Assembly: GCA_045039925.1 (NCBI GenBank)
Contig: CP108400.1
Location: 372,001-436,000, forward strand
Direction of reading: 5' to 3'
Length of the DNA: 64,000 bases
Source: Yinghuangia sp045039925
Lineage (GTDB): Bacteria; Actinomycetota; Actinomycetes; Streptomycetales; Streptomycetaceae
A model generated the notes under the pieces. That model made no database searches. It worked only from the letters and a program-made list of their open reading frames with translations, and had not been told where the DNA came from. A program made the translations under genes and the position numbers. Shown piece by piece: positions 19,026 through 26,972 of this stretch. The stretch's first letter is position 1, and each line of letters begins with the position of its first letter.

Positions 19026-19314
19026 GTCCACCCCATCCGGTCGTGGTCAAGTCGGAGTGATCGTTCACTCGGGGGCCGAGGACGGTCAAGATCCGTCACA
19101 CGACCGGACTTTCCGCAATCCGCAGGGCGCGGGAGCGCGCATTCGGCGTAATCAGGCCCGTGCCGCCGCATGCGTCCTCGGCATGCGTCTTCGGCATGCA
19201 TCGCCACGGTTGCATCGCCCTTTCAGATGGCGGGGCGAACCGGCCCGGTGCATGATCGTGTGGGCTGTATATACCTATTGCCCGAATTGCGGTGCCGAGT
19301 GGGAGGACCCTGCC
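19026..19314. promoter_or_regulatory. Upstream region of the DUF1269 gene with GCATGC array
   Basis: Palindromic GCATGC hexamers occur at 19168-19173, 19181-19186 and 19194-19199, spaced by exactly 13 bp within a repeated 13-bp unit. An AT-rich TATATACCTAT stretch at 19268-19278 may hold the -10 region. GGGAGGA at 19301-19307 is the ribosome-binding site of the TTG start at 19315. Confidence 0.5.
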
Positions 19315-19800
19315 TTGACGACGCTGACCGTGTGGAAGTTCCCCACCCCTGACGGGGCCGAACTCGCCGAGGAGAGGCTCCTCGCGCTCCAGAAGCAAAA
19401 CCTCATCACCGTCGTCGACGCCGCCGTCGTCTCGTGGCCCGCCGACAAGAAGAAGCCGCGGACCAAGGAACTCAACAACCTCACCGGCGTCGGCGCCCTC
19501 AGCGGCACGTTCTGGGGCATGCTCTTCGGCCTCATCTTCTTCATCCCGCTCATCGGCGCGGCCATCGGCGCCGCGACCGGCGCCCTCGCCGGCAGCCTGA
19601 GCGACGTCGGCATCGACGACGACTTCATCGACGAGGTGCGCCGCGAGGTCACCCCCGGCACGTCGGCGCTGTTCCTGATGAGCACCGGCGCGGTCATGGA
19701 CCGCGTGCACGAGACGTTCTCCGGCACCAAGGCCCAGCTCATCCGCACCAACCTGTCCAACGACGAAGAGGCCAAGCTGCGCGAGGTCTTCGCGGACTGA
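19315..19800 (+). CDS. DUF1269 membrane protein
   Basis: 161-aa protein of the DUF1269 family: TLTVWKFPTPDGAELAEERL, then a Gly-rich hydrophobic hairpin (GTFWGMLFGLIFFIPLIGAAIGAATGALAG, about residues 63-93) and the conserved DVGIDDDFIDEVRREVTPGTSALFL. The TTG start is chosen because family proteins begin at this point and GGGAGGA precedes it. Read further upstream from an in-frame ATG at 19252, the frame encodes a CPNCG zinc-knuckle-like sequence, which I regard as probable coincidence. Function unknown; possibly membrane-associated. Confidence 0.88.
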   Translation: MTTLTVWKFPTPDGAELAEERLLALQKQNLITVVDAAVVSWPADKKKPRTKELNNLTGVGALSGTFWGMLFGLIFFIPLIGAAIGAATGALAGSLSDVGIDDDFIDEVRREVTPGTSALFLMSTGAVMDRVHETFSGTKAQLIRTNLSNDEEAKLREVFAD

Positions 19801-19967
19801 CCGCGCGGACCGCGGAGCGGGAACCACGGGCGGGCCGGACGCGCCGGCCCCCCTCTCCTCCGGCTGCGGCGCGGGCGGGTCGGCCGCCGCGCGCCGCAGC
19901 CGGGCCACGTCCGGCCGCGTTCACCCGTACGGGTCAAGGCGGTTCGGCGACCGGACCCAGGTGGTGC

Positions 19968-21011
19968 ATGCAGATGGCGGACGCCGACGTGTCCTCCGGC
20001 TTCCGCGCGCACGCCGAGCGGTGGCGCGGGGTCTGGGAGGCCAGCGTGCTCGGCCGCTCGGTCGCGCGGGCCCTCGAAATCCAGATCACCGACCGCATGA
20101 TGGCCTTGGCCGCGCAGGCGTTCCTGGCCCTGATGCCGCTGGTGATCGTGGTGGCGGTCGCCGCCCCCAACGCGGTCAGCGACGGCCTGGTGGACGCGAT
20201 GCGCACCAAGGTGGGCCTGGGCAACGGCTCGACCACACAGAACGTCGAGTCGCTCACGTCGTCCGCGGCCGAGACGGGTGTCACCGTCCTGGGCTTCCTG
20301 CTGGTGCTGCTCAGCGCCACGAGCTTCAGCCGCGCGCTGCAACGCGTGTACGAACGCAGTTGGCGCCTCTCCCCCGGCGGTCTGCGCAGCGCGTGGCGCC
20401 CGCTCGCCTGGATCGTCGGGATGGTCACCTACTTCGTGCTGCTCGGCCTCACCTTCAAGATCACCCACGGCGGGGGTCCGATGACCGTGGTGCGCATGGG
20501 CCTCGCCTCCGCCGGCTCCATCGCGCTGTGGTGGTGGACGCCCTTCGTCCTGCTGTCCGGGCGCGTGCGCTGGCGGGCGCTGCTGCCGACCGCGCTCGCC
20601 ACCGCCGTCGGGACGCTGGCGCTGGGCGTCGTATCCGCCGAGTACGTCCCCCACCTGCTGTCCACCAACGAGCGCCGGTACGGCACCATCGGCGTCGCGT
20701 TCGCGATCGAGTCGTGGCTGGTCGTCCTGTTCGCGGTCGTGCTGGCCGCCACGGTGCTCGGTGCGGTGCTCGTCGACACCCGCGGCCGACTCGGCGTGTG
20801 GGCGCGCGGAGCGACGGAGCCCGAGGGCTGGCAGCGCACCCCGAAGTGGGGCGATTCCGAACCCGGAGACTCCGAGCCCGGCGATTCCAAGACCGGCGAC
20901 CCCGAGACCGGCGACCCCAAGACCGGTGACTCCCCTCCCGACACCCCGCCCCGTACCGCCGAGCGGGGCAAGGGCCCCGCGGCCCGTCGAGCAGGAGAAG
21001 CCCATGGGTGA
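19968..21011 (+). CDS. YihY/BrkB-like inner membrane protein
   Basis: 347-aa polytopic membrane protein of the YihY family (formerly called ribonuclease BN). The conserved start RALEIQITDRMMALAAQAFLALMPLV is followed by about six membrane segments; the last is VLFAVVLAATVLGAVLV. The hydrophilic tail (from about residue 290) has six pentapeptide repeats of the type GD(S/P)(E/K)(P/T), encoded at 20850-20939. AGGTGG precedes ATG 19968. Its stop overlaps the next start by 8 bp, so the two are translationally coupled. Confidence 0.87.
   Translation: MQMADADVSSGFRAHAERWRGVWEASVLGRSVARALEIQITDRMMALAAQAFLALMPLVIVVAVAAPNAVSDGLVDAMRTKVGLGNGSTTQNVESLTSSAAETGVTVLGFLLVLLSATSFSRALQRVYERSWRLSPGGLRSAWRPLAWIVGMVTYFVLLGLTFKITHGGGPMTVVRMGLASAGSIALWWWTPFVLLSGRVRWRALLPTALATAVGTLALGVVSAEYVPHLLSTNERRYGTIGVAFAIESWLVVLFAVVLAATVLGAVLVDTRGRLGVWARGATEPEGWQRTPKWGDSEPGDSEPGDSKTGDPETGDPKTGDSPPDTPPRTAERGKGPAARRAGEAHG
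20850..20939 (+). repeat. Six 15-bp tandem repeats encoding GDSEP-type pentapeptides
   Basis: Consecutive 15-nt units encode GDSEP, GDSEP, GDSKT, GDPET, GDPKT and GDSPP in the cytoplasmic tail of the YihY-like protein. The low-complexity acidic tail is likely a flexible linker and prone to slippage. Confidence 0.8.
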
Positions 21012-21687
21012 CGCCGTCGGACAGGTGCTCAGCCCCGCGATCGGGGTGGCGATCAGCCCGATCCCGCTGATCGCCGTGATCCTGATGCTCGCTACGCCCA
21101 AGGGCCGGGCCAACGGCCTGGCGTTCACCGCCGGGTGGATCGTCGCGCTGGCGGCCGGCGTGACGCTGCTCGTGGTGGTCGGCGCGGGCGGCGGTGCCGA
21201 CGACGGGGAGGGCGGCAAGAGCGCGGAGTGGACGTACTGGATCAAGCTCGGCATCGCGCTGCTGTTCCTGTTCCTCGCCGTCAAGCAGTGGCGCGGCCGC
21301 CCGAAGGGCGACGAGGAGCCGCAACTGCCGTCGTGGATGCGGACCATCGACCGGTTCACCCCGGCCAGGTCGGCAGGGCTGGCGTTCGTGCTCGCGGTGG
21401 TCAACCCGAAGAACCTCGCGCTGGTCGTGGCCGCCGGCGTGTCGATCGCGGGCGCCGCCACGGACACGGGCGCTCGGGTCGCCGCCGGGGCGGTCTTCGT
21501 CGCGGTCGCGTCGCTGTGCACCGTGGTGCCGCTGGGCCTCTACCTGTTCGGCGGGGCGAAGGCCGCGCAGACGCTCGACGGCTGGAAGTCCTGGATGGCC
21601 CGGCACAACGGAGCCATCATGGCCGTGCTGTTCCTGGTGCTCGGCGTCAAGTCGCTCGGCGACGCGATCAGCGGGCTGACGTCATGA
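21004..21687 (+). CDS. GAP family (Sap-like) membrane protein
   Basis: 227-aa membrane protein of the GAP/Sap family, whose mycobacterial members help export glycopeptidolipid or sulfolipid. It begins ISPIPLIAVILMLATPKGRANGLAFTAGWIVAL and has about six hydrophobic segments, with NPKNLALVVAAG near the middle. ATG 21004 overlaps the YihY stop by 8 bp, and its own stop overlaps the next start as ATGA. The three genes therefore form an operon of envelope membrane proteins. Confidence 0.88.
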   Translation: MGDAVGQVLSPAIGVAISPIPLIAVILMLATPKGRANGLAFTAGWIVALAAGVTLLVVVGAGGGADDGEGGKSAEWTYWIKLGIALLFLFLAVKQWRGRPKGDEEPQLPSWMRTIDRFTPARSAGLAFVLAVVNPKNLALVVAAGVSIAGAATDTGARVAAGAVFVAVASLCTVVPLGLYLFGGAKAAQTLDGWKSWMARHNGAIMAVLFLVLGVKSLGDAISGLTS

Positions 21688-22787
21688 CACCCCCGGAACC
21701 GCCCCTGCTGCCGCGCGCCGCGCGCCGTGCGGCGGCGTGGAGCGCCGTCGTCCTGCTCGTCGTCACGGTGGTGGCGGGGCTGGTCGTGCTGGCGTTCGTC
21801 CTGCGCGCGATCACCGCGCCACTCGCGATCGCGGTCCTCGGCTCGGCCCTGCTGTACCCGCTGTTCCGGCGGCTGGTGGGCTGGTCGGTGCCGCGTTCCT
21901 GGGCGGCCGGGCTGACCTGCGTGGCGCTGGTGGCCCTGATCGCCGGCACCGTCTGGGTGCTGGTCCGCACGATCAGCGACAACGCGGCGAAGATCGGGGA
22001 CGCGCTGACCGGCGCCGCGGAACGGCTGCGCGACGAGTACGGCGGTGGCGCCGACCCCGGGACGGAGGCGTCCGACGGCCTGCGCGAACTCGGCGGCAAG
22101 CTGGGCGAGTCCATCGCGAGCGGGGTGATCGGCGGGGTCGGCATCGCGGTGCAGGTGGTGACCGGCGGGGTGCTGGTCCTGGCGCTCACGTTCTTCCTGC
22201 TGCGCGACGGCCACAAGGTGCCGGGCGTCGTGCGCGCGGTCACCCCGGAACGGCACCGCGACATCGCGGACCGCATCGTGCGCCGGTCGTTCCTGGCGGT
22301 CACGGGGTACATGCGCGGCACCACGATCATCGCGCTGATCGACGCCGTCTTCATCGCCATCGGCCTGCTGATCCTGGACGTGCCGGGGGCTCCGGGGCTG
22401 GCCGCGCTGGTGTTCGTCGGCGCGTACGTGCCGTACATCGGCGCGTTCATCACGGGCCTGCTGGCGGTGCTGGTCGCGTTCGCGGACGGCGGCCTCGGCA
22501 AGGCCCTGGGAGCGCTCGGCGTGGTGCTCGCCGTGCAGCTGATCGAGGGGACCTTCCTCCAGCCGGGCATCCAGAGCCACACGGTGGCGCTGCACCCGGC
22601 CGTCGTCATGGGCGCGGTGGTCGCGGGCGGTGCGGTGGCCGGGATCCTCGGCGCGCTGCTGGCCGTTCCGGTCGTGGCCGTGCTGGTGTCGATCGTCGCC
22701 GTGGTGCGCGACGCGGGCGGCCCACCGGACGCGGCCGCGGCCCCGGGCACCCCGGACCCGTCCGCGGCCGATCCCCGGACCCCGTGA
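21684..22787 (+). CDS. AI-2E family transporter-like membrane protein
   Basis: 367-aa polytopic protein of the AI-2E/PerM family. Early membrane segments (VVLLVVTVVAGLVVLAFVL, APLAIAVLGSALLYPLF) are followed by an amphipathic region, then the family core TFFLLRDGHKVPG and VPYIGAFITGLLAVLVAF and QLIEGTFLQPGIQSHTVALHPAVVM. Members act as solute exporters or sodium/proton antiporters; the name does not prove AI-2 transport. Coupled to the GAP gene by ATGA overlap. Confidence 0.87.
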   Translation: MTPPEPPLLPRAARRAAAWSAVVLLVVTVVAGLVVLAFVLRAITAPLAIAVLGSALLYPLFRRLVGWSVPRSWAAGLTCVALVALIAGTVWVLVRTISDNAAKIGDALTGAAERLRDEYGGGADPGTEASDGLRELGGKLGESIASGVIGGVGIAVQVVTGGVLVLALTFFLLRDGHKVPGVVRAVTPERHRDIADRIVRRSFLAVTGYMRGTTIIALIDAVFIAIGLLILDVPGAPGLAALVFVGAYVPYIGAFITGLLAVLVAFADGGLGKALGALGVVLAVQLIEGTFLQPGIQSHTVALHPAVVMGAVVAGGAVAGILGALLAVPVVAVLVSIVAVVRDAGGPPDAAAAPGTPDPSAADPRTP

Positions 22788-22944
22788 ACCTGGTCGGCGC
22801 GCGTGCCGGACGGCGTACCGGACCGGGTGGCCGGGCGGACGCCGCCGCGCCCGCCCGGCCACCCGACAATCGCGGAGCCGACGGTCCCGCCCAGTCGGAT
22901 CTGTCGGCCGAGTGGGATCAGTCGGATCCTTCGGCTCGGTCGGC

Positions 22945-24198
22945 TCAGTTGTCCGCGAACGCCCCCGCACCCGCGGCACGCACCGTGACACTGCCCTCGC
23001 CGGGCGCCGAGGCCAGGCGGCGCAGCGCGAGTTCGGCGTAGATCGCGGCGCCGTCGGCGAGCACGGCGTCGTCGAACGCGGCTTCCGGCGCGTGGTTCGC
23101 GGGCGCCTTGGTGGCGTCCCGGTCGGCCGGGCAGGCCCCGAGCATGATCATCGCGCCGGGGACGTCGTCGAGGACGAGGGAGAAGTCCTCGGCACCCGCC
23201 CCGGGCCGGGGCGACTCGACGAACCGCTCCTCGCCCAGGACTTCGCGGACCACCGTTCCGGCGTGCGCGTAGGCGGCCGGGTCGTTCACCGTGACGGGGT
23301 AGCTCATGCGGCCGAAGTCCACCTCTACCTCCAGCCCGTGCGCGGCCCCGATGCCGCGCACCAGCGCCGCCACGTCGTCCTTGATGCGCGCGTTCGTCTC
23401 GCGGGAGAACGTGCGCAGCGTGGCGCTGAAGACCGCCTCGCCGGGGATCACGTTGTCGACGGTGCCGGCGTGGAAGCTGCCGACGGTGATCACGACCGGG
23501 TCGAATATGTCGTACCGGCGCGTGACCATGGCCTGGAGCGCGGTGACCATCTCGCAGGCAGCCGGGACCGGGTCGTTCGCGCGGTGCGGCATGGAGCCGT
23601 GGCCGCCTTGGCCGCGCACCGTCACCTGCACCGAGTCGGCGGCGGCGAGCGCGGTCCCGGCCCGGCAGGTGAAGACGCCCTGCGGAATCATCGTCGAGGC
23701 GACGTGCAGGGCGTAGGCGGCGACGGCGCGTTCGCCGCTCGCGTCCAGGACCCCCTCGTCGATCATGAGGCCCGCGCCACCAGGGCCTTCCTCGCCCGGC
23801 TGGAACATGAAGACCACGTTGCCGGCGAGCGTGTCGCGGCGGGCGGAGAGCAGGTGGGCGGCGCCGGCCAGCATCGTGGTGTGCAGGTCGTGGCCGCAGG
23901 CGTGCATCCGGCCGGGCACCGTGGAGGCGTAGTCGACCCCGGAGCGCTCGCCGACGGGGAGGGCGTCCATGTCGCCGCGCAGCAGGACGGTCGGGCCGGG
24001 GAGGGCGCCGCGCAGGACGGCGGTGACGGAGCTGAGGGCGCGTCCGGTGGTGGTCTCCAGGGGCAGTCCGGCGAGTTCGGCGAGCACGCGCTCTTGGGTG
24101 TACGGCAGGTCTAGGCCGAGCTCGGGCCGGGCGTGCAGCTCGTGGCGCATGCGGACCATGTCGCCGTGCAGGGCACGGGCGTCCTCCAGGACGGTCAT
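22945..24198 (-). CDS. M20 family metallo-amidohydrolase
   Basis: 417-aa aminoacylase/amidohydrolase of the M20D group, hydrolysing N-acyl amino acids or related amides in known members. Conserved motifs: LRHELHARPELG, LLRGDMDALP, MHACGHDLHTTMLAGAA, FQPGEEGPGGAGLMIDEG (metal ligands and general base) and GAEDFS near the end. ATG 24198 has GAGAGGAGCC upstream. It is divergent from an Lrp-type regulator, its likely controller. Confidence 0.9.
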   Translation of the reverse strand: MTVLEDARALHGDMVRMRHELHARPELGLDLPYTQERVLAELAGLPLETTTGRALSSVTAVLRGALPGPTVLLRGDMDALPVGERSGVDYASTVPGRMHACGHDLHTTMLAGAAHLLSARRDTLAGNVVFMFQPGEEGPGGAGLMIDEGVLDASGERAVAAYALHVASTMIPQGVFTCRAGTALAAADSVQVTVRGQGGHGSMPHRANDPVPAACEMVTALQAMVTRRYDIFDPVVITVGSFHAGTVDNVIPGEAVFSATLRTFSRETNARIKDDVAALVRGIGAAHGLEVEVDFGRMSYPVTVNDPAAYAHAGTVVREVLGEERFVESPRPGAGAEDFSLVLDDVPGAMIMLGACPADRDATKAPANHAPEAAFDDAVLADGAAIYAELALRRLASAPGEGSVTVRAAGAGAFADN

Positions 24199-24312
24199 CG
24201 CGAGGGCTCCTCTCGTGGCTTCTCCGGGCACCTCCCGGGTCCGCCGCACCCCGATCGGGCGCGGGCGCGTGGTCCGGGGTACCCAGGTCAGGTTCTCCGC
24301 CTTGCGTGTGAT

Positions 24313-24327
24313 GGCATGTCAGATGCC
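24313..24327. promoter_or_regulatory. GGCAT-N5-ATGCC operator candidate
   Basis: A perfect 5-bp dyad with a 5-bp centre, 24 bp before the start of the Lrp-type gene and 115 bp from the divergent amidohydrolase start. Lrp/AsnC proteins bind short dyads of this size, so autoregulation is possible. Confidence 0.4.
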
Positions 24328-24350
24328 GGAACACCTCTCTGGGAGCACAC

Positions 24351-25508
24351 ATGACGCAGGAATCCTTCGGTTCGGGGGTGCCGGATGCCCTCGACGAGCT
24401 GGACCTGTCGCTGATCCACGCCCTCCAGGTGGCCCCGCGCGTGCCGTGGACGGAGCTGGGTCCGGTGCTGGGTGCGGACCCGGTGACGCTGGCCAGGCGC
24501 TGGCGGCGGCTGGTGGCGTCCGGGAGCGCCTGGACCACCTGCTACCCCGGGCCCGGGCGGGGTTCGTTCGACCCGGGGTGCCTGGCGCTGGTGGAGGTGG
24601 ACGCCGAGCGGGGGCGGGTGGGTGCGGTGGCACGGCGGCTGGCGGCGGACCCCCACGCGGTCGCGGTCGAGCACCTGACGGGCGGCCGGGACCTGCTGGT
24701 CACCGTGGGCGCGCCGGATCCGGCGACGCTCACGCGCTACCTCCAGCACCGGCTGTCGGCGGTGCCCGGGGTGACGGCCTCGCGTACGCACCTGGTGACG
24801 CGGCTGTACCAGGAGGGCAGTTCGTGGCGGCTGCGGTCGCTCGACCCGGGCCAGCGGCGCAGCCTGGTGCCGGCGGGCGACGACGCGCCGCGCCCCCGCC
24901 GGGTCACCGACGCCGAACGGGAACTGGTGCTGGCGCTGGGATTGGACGCGCGGATACCTGTCGCCGACCTGGCGCGCCTGCTGGGGGTGAGTGCGGCGAC
25001 GGCGGCGCGGCGGCTCGCGTGGCTGGTGTCGTCGGGGCACGCGCGGCTGCGCTGCGAGGTGGCGCACTCCCTGTCCGGGTGGCCGGTGTGCGCGACCTTG
25101 TGGGTGAGCGTGCCGCCGGGGGAACTGGAGGCGGTCGGCGGGGCGTTGGCGGCGCACGGCGACGTACGCCTGTGCGCGGCGGTGACGGGTACCGCGAACC
25201 TGTGCGTCGTGACGTGGCTGCGCTCGGTGGGCGACGTCCCGGGATGGGAGGCGGACCTGGTGCGTCGCTTCCCGGGGGTCGCGGTGCTGGACCGGGCGGT
25301 GACGCTGGAGGTGGCCAAGCGCATGGGCCGCCTGCTGACCCGGGACGGCCGGGCGGCGGGGTACGTACCGCTGGACATCTGGTCGGACCCGGTCGACGCG
25401 CCGGGAGCGCACACCCCGACGTCACACGCTCCCGGGTCACACACCCCCGCGTCACATGCTTTCGAGAGTCCTGCCCTTGGTCTCGGTGACGAAGGCCTTG
25501 ACGAATAG
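24351..25508 (+). CDS. Lrp/AsnC-type regulator with duplicated domain
   Basis: 385-aa regulator made of two Lrp-like halves. Each half has a helix-turn-helix (LDELDLSLIHALQVAPRVPWTELGPVLGADPVTLARRWRRL; later AERELVLALGLDARIPVADLARLLGVSAATAARRLAWL) followed by a RAM-like alpha/beta segment. Such double proteins are common in actinomycetes. The last 25 residues are His/Pro/Ser-rich (THAP/SHTPASH type) and are encoded over a 15-bp repeat that runs into the end of the convergent permease gene. Confidence 0.85.
   Translation: MTQESFGSGVPDALDELDLSLIHALQVAPRVPWTELGPVLGADPVTLARRWRRLVASGSAWTTCYPGPGRGSFDPGCLALVEVDAERGRVGAVARRLAADPHAVAVEHLTGGRDLLVTVGAPDPATLTRYLQHRLSAVPGVTASRTHLVTRLYQEGSSWRLRSLDPGQRRSLVPAGDDAPRPRRVTDAERELVLALGLDARIPVADLARLLGVSAATAARRLAWLVSSGHARLRCEVAHSLSGWPVCATLWVSVPPGELEAVGGALAAHGDVRLCAAVTGTANLCVVTWLRSVGDVPGWEADLVRRFPGVAVLDRAVTLEVAKRMGRLLTRDGRAAGYVPLDIWSDPVDAPGAHTPTSHAPGSHTPASHAFESPALGLGDEGLDE
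25421..25465 (+). repeat. Three imperfect 15-bp repeats at a convergent junction
   Basis: Units start at 25421, 25436 and 25451, each opening with GTCACA. The third includes the stop codon of the permease on the other strand (25452-25454). The repeat encodes the low-complexity tail of the Lrp-type protein. Confidence 0.65.
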
Positions 25509-26861
25509 CAGGGACAGGAGCGCGAATCCGGCGTAGATGGCGTACGTGGCCGACAGGTTCCAGTCGCGCATCGTCGGGAACGACTCCGTGACGGCCCAGT
25601 TGGCGATCCAGTTGAACGACGTGGCGACGGAGACCGCGAGCGCCCGGATGCGCAGCGGGAACATCTCGCCGACCATGACCCACAGGATGACGCCCCAGGA
25701 CACGGCGAAGAAGAAGACGAAGACGTGCGCGGAGACCAGCGCGATGGTGCCCTGGGTGTCGGGGATGGAGATGCCCGTCCCGCTGCCGGTCTTGTAGGAG
25801 AAGGCCCAGCTGGCGAAGCCGAGGGCGACCGTCATGCCGACGGACCCGATCATCGCGAGCGGCTTGCGGCCGATCTTGTCGATGAAGAACATCGCGACGA
25901 CGGTGCCGACGATGTTGACGATCGACGTCGAGATGCTGATGAGCAGCGAGCTGGACTCGTCGATGCCGACCGACTGCCACAGGATCGACGAGTAGTAGAA
26001 GATCACGTTGATGCCGACGAGCTGCTGGAAGACGGCGAGGCCGATGCCCGCCCACACGATCGGCAGCAGGCCGAAGCGGCCGCGCAGGTCGGCGAACCGG
26101 GGCTTGTGGTCGGTGGCGATGGAGTGCTGGATCTGCGCGATGCGGGCCGGCGGGTCGACCCCGCGGCCCTCGACCTCGCGCAGCACGACGGCGGCTTCGT
26201 CGAGACGCCCGCTGGCGACCAGGTACCGCGGCGATTCGGGGATGGCCAGGGTGAGCACCAGGTAGAACAGGGCCGGGATCACCGCGGCCATGAGCATCCA
26301 CTGCCACGCGTCCAGCGGGCCGAGCGGGTTCTGGCTCTTGCCGTCGGCGCCCTGCGCGATGCCCCAGTTGACGAGCTGCGACGCGGTGATGCCCAGGACG
26401 ATGGCCATCTGCTGGAACGAGGCGAGCTTGCCGCGGTGCGCGGGCGGCGCGATCTCGGCGATGTACGTGGGGCCGATGACGGACGCGAGGCCGATCGCGA
26501 ACCCGGCGAGCACGCGCCAGACGGCGAGCGACCAGATGTCCCACGGCATGGACGACCCGACCGCGCTGACCGCGAAGAGCACCGCCGCGATGTGCATGAC
26601 GCGGAGGCGGCCGAGCCGGTCGGCCAGGCGTCCGGCCACGGCCGCCCCCGCGGCGGAGCCGAGCAGGGCGACCGCGACGACGGTGCCGGTCTCGCCGCTG
26701 CCGACCTCGAAGTGGTCCTGGATGCCGGTGACGGCGCCGTTGATGACGGAGCTGTCGTACCCGAACAGGAAGCCGCCGAGCGCGGCGGCGGCGGTGATGA
26801 CCGTGACGCGCTTGAGGCTCTCACGGTCGAGCGGGGCGGGAGGCGCGGTGGTGGTTGCCAT
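25452..26861 (-). CDS. glcP: MFS sugar permease, GlcP-like
   Basis: 469-aa, 12-segment major facilitator of the sugar porter family. Family motifs: GFLFGYDSSVINGAV in helix 1, GRLADRLGRLRVM in loop 2-3, PESPRYLVASGR after helix 6, FQQLVGINVIFYYSSILW in helix 7, DKIGRKPL in loop 8-9 and ETKGRTLES at the C-terminus. This matches the proton-coupled glucose permease GlcP of Streptomyces as I remember it. The divergent neighbour is pgi, which fits glucose uptake. ATG 26861 gives the normal length; its ribosome-binding site is poor. Confidence 0.85.
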   Translation of the reverse strand: MATTTAPPAPLDRESLKRVTVITAAAALGGFLFGYDSSVINGAVTGIQDHFEVGSGETGTVVAVALLGSAAGAAVAGRLADRLGRLRVMHIAAVLFAVSAVGSSMPWDIWSLAVWRVLAGFAIGLASVIGPTYIAEIAPPAHRGKLASFQQMAIVLGITASQLVNWGIAQGADGKSQNPLGPLDAWQWMLMAAVIPALFYLVLTLAIPESPRYLVASGRLDEAAVVLREVEGRGVDPPARIAQIQHSIATDHKPRFADLRGRFGLLPIVWAGIGLAVFQQLVGINVIFYYSSILWQSVGIDESSSLLISISTSIVNIVGTVVAMFFIDKIGRKPLAMIGSVGMTVALGFASWAFSYKTGSGTGISIPDTQGTIALVSAHVFVFFFAVSWGVILWVMVGEMFPLRIRALAVSVATSFNWIANWAVTESFPTMRDWNLSATYAIYAGFALLSLLFVKAFVTETKGRTLESM

Positions 26862-26972
26862 AGATCGTGCGAGTAACCGGAATTGCGGTCCGGTATGCGC
26901 GGCACAACCCTTCGGTCTGCCCGGTTCGCAGTAACCTACGAGCGTTTCCGTCCTCTGCTCTGGGATGCGCCA

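Noticed and set aside
19252..19314. N-terminal CPNCG zinc knuckle on the DUF1269 protein
   Set aside because: A strong RBS lies directly before TTG 19315, where the family normally begins, and only a single knuckle would be added.
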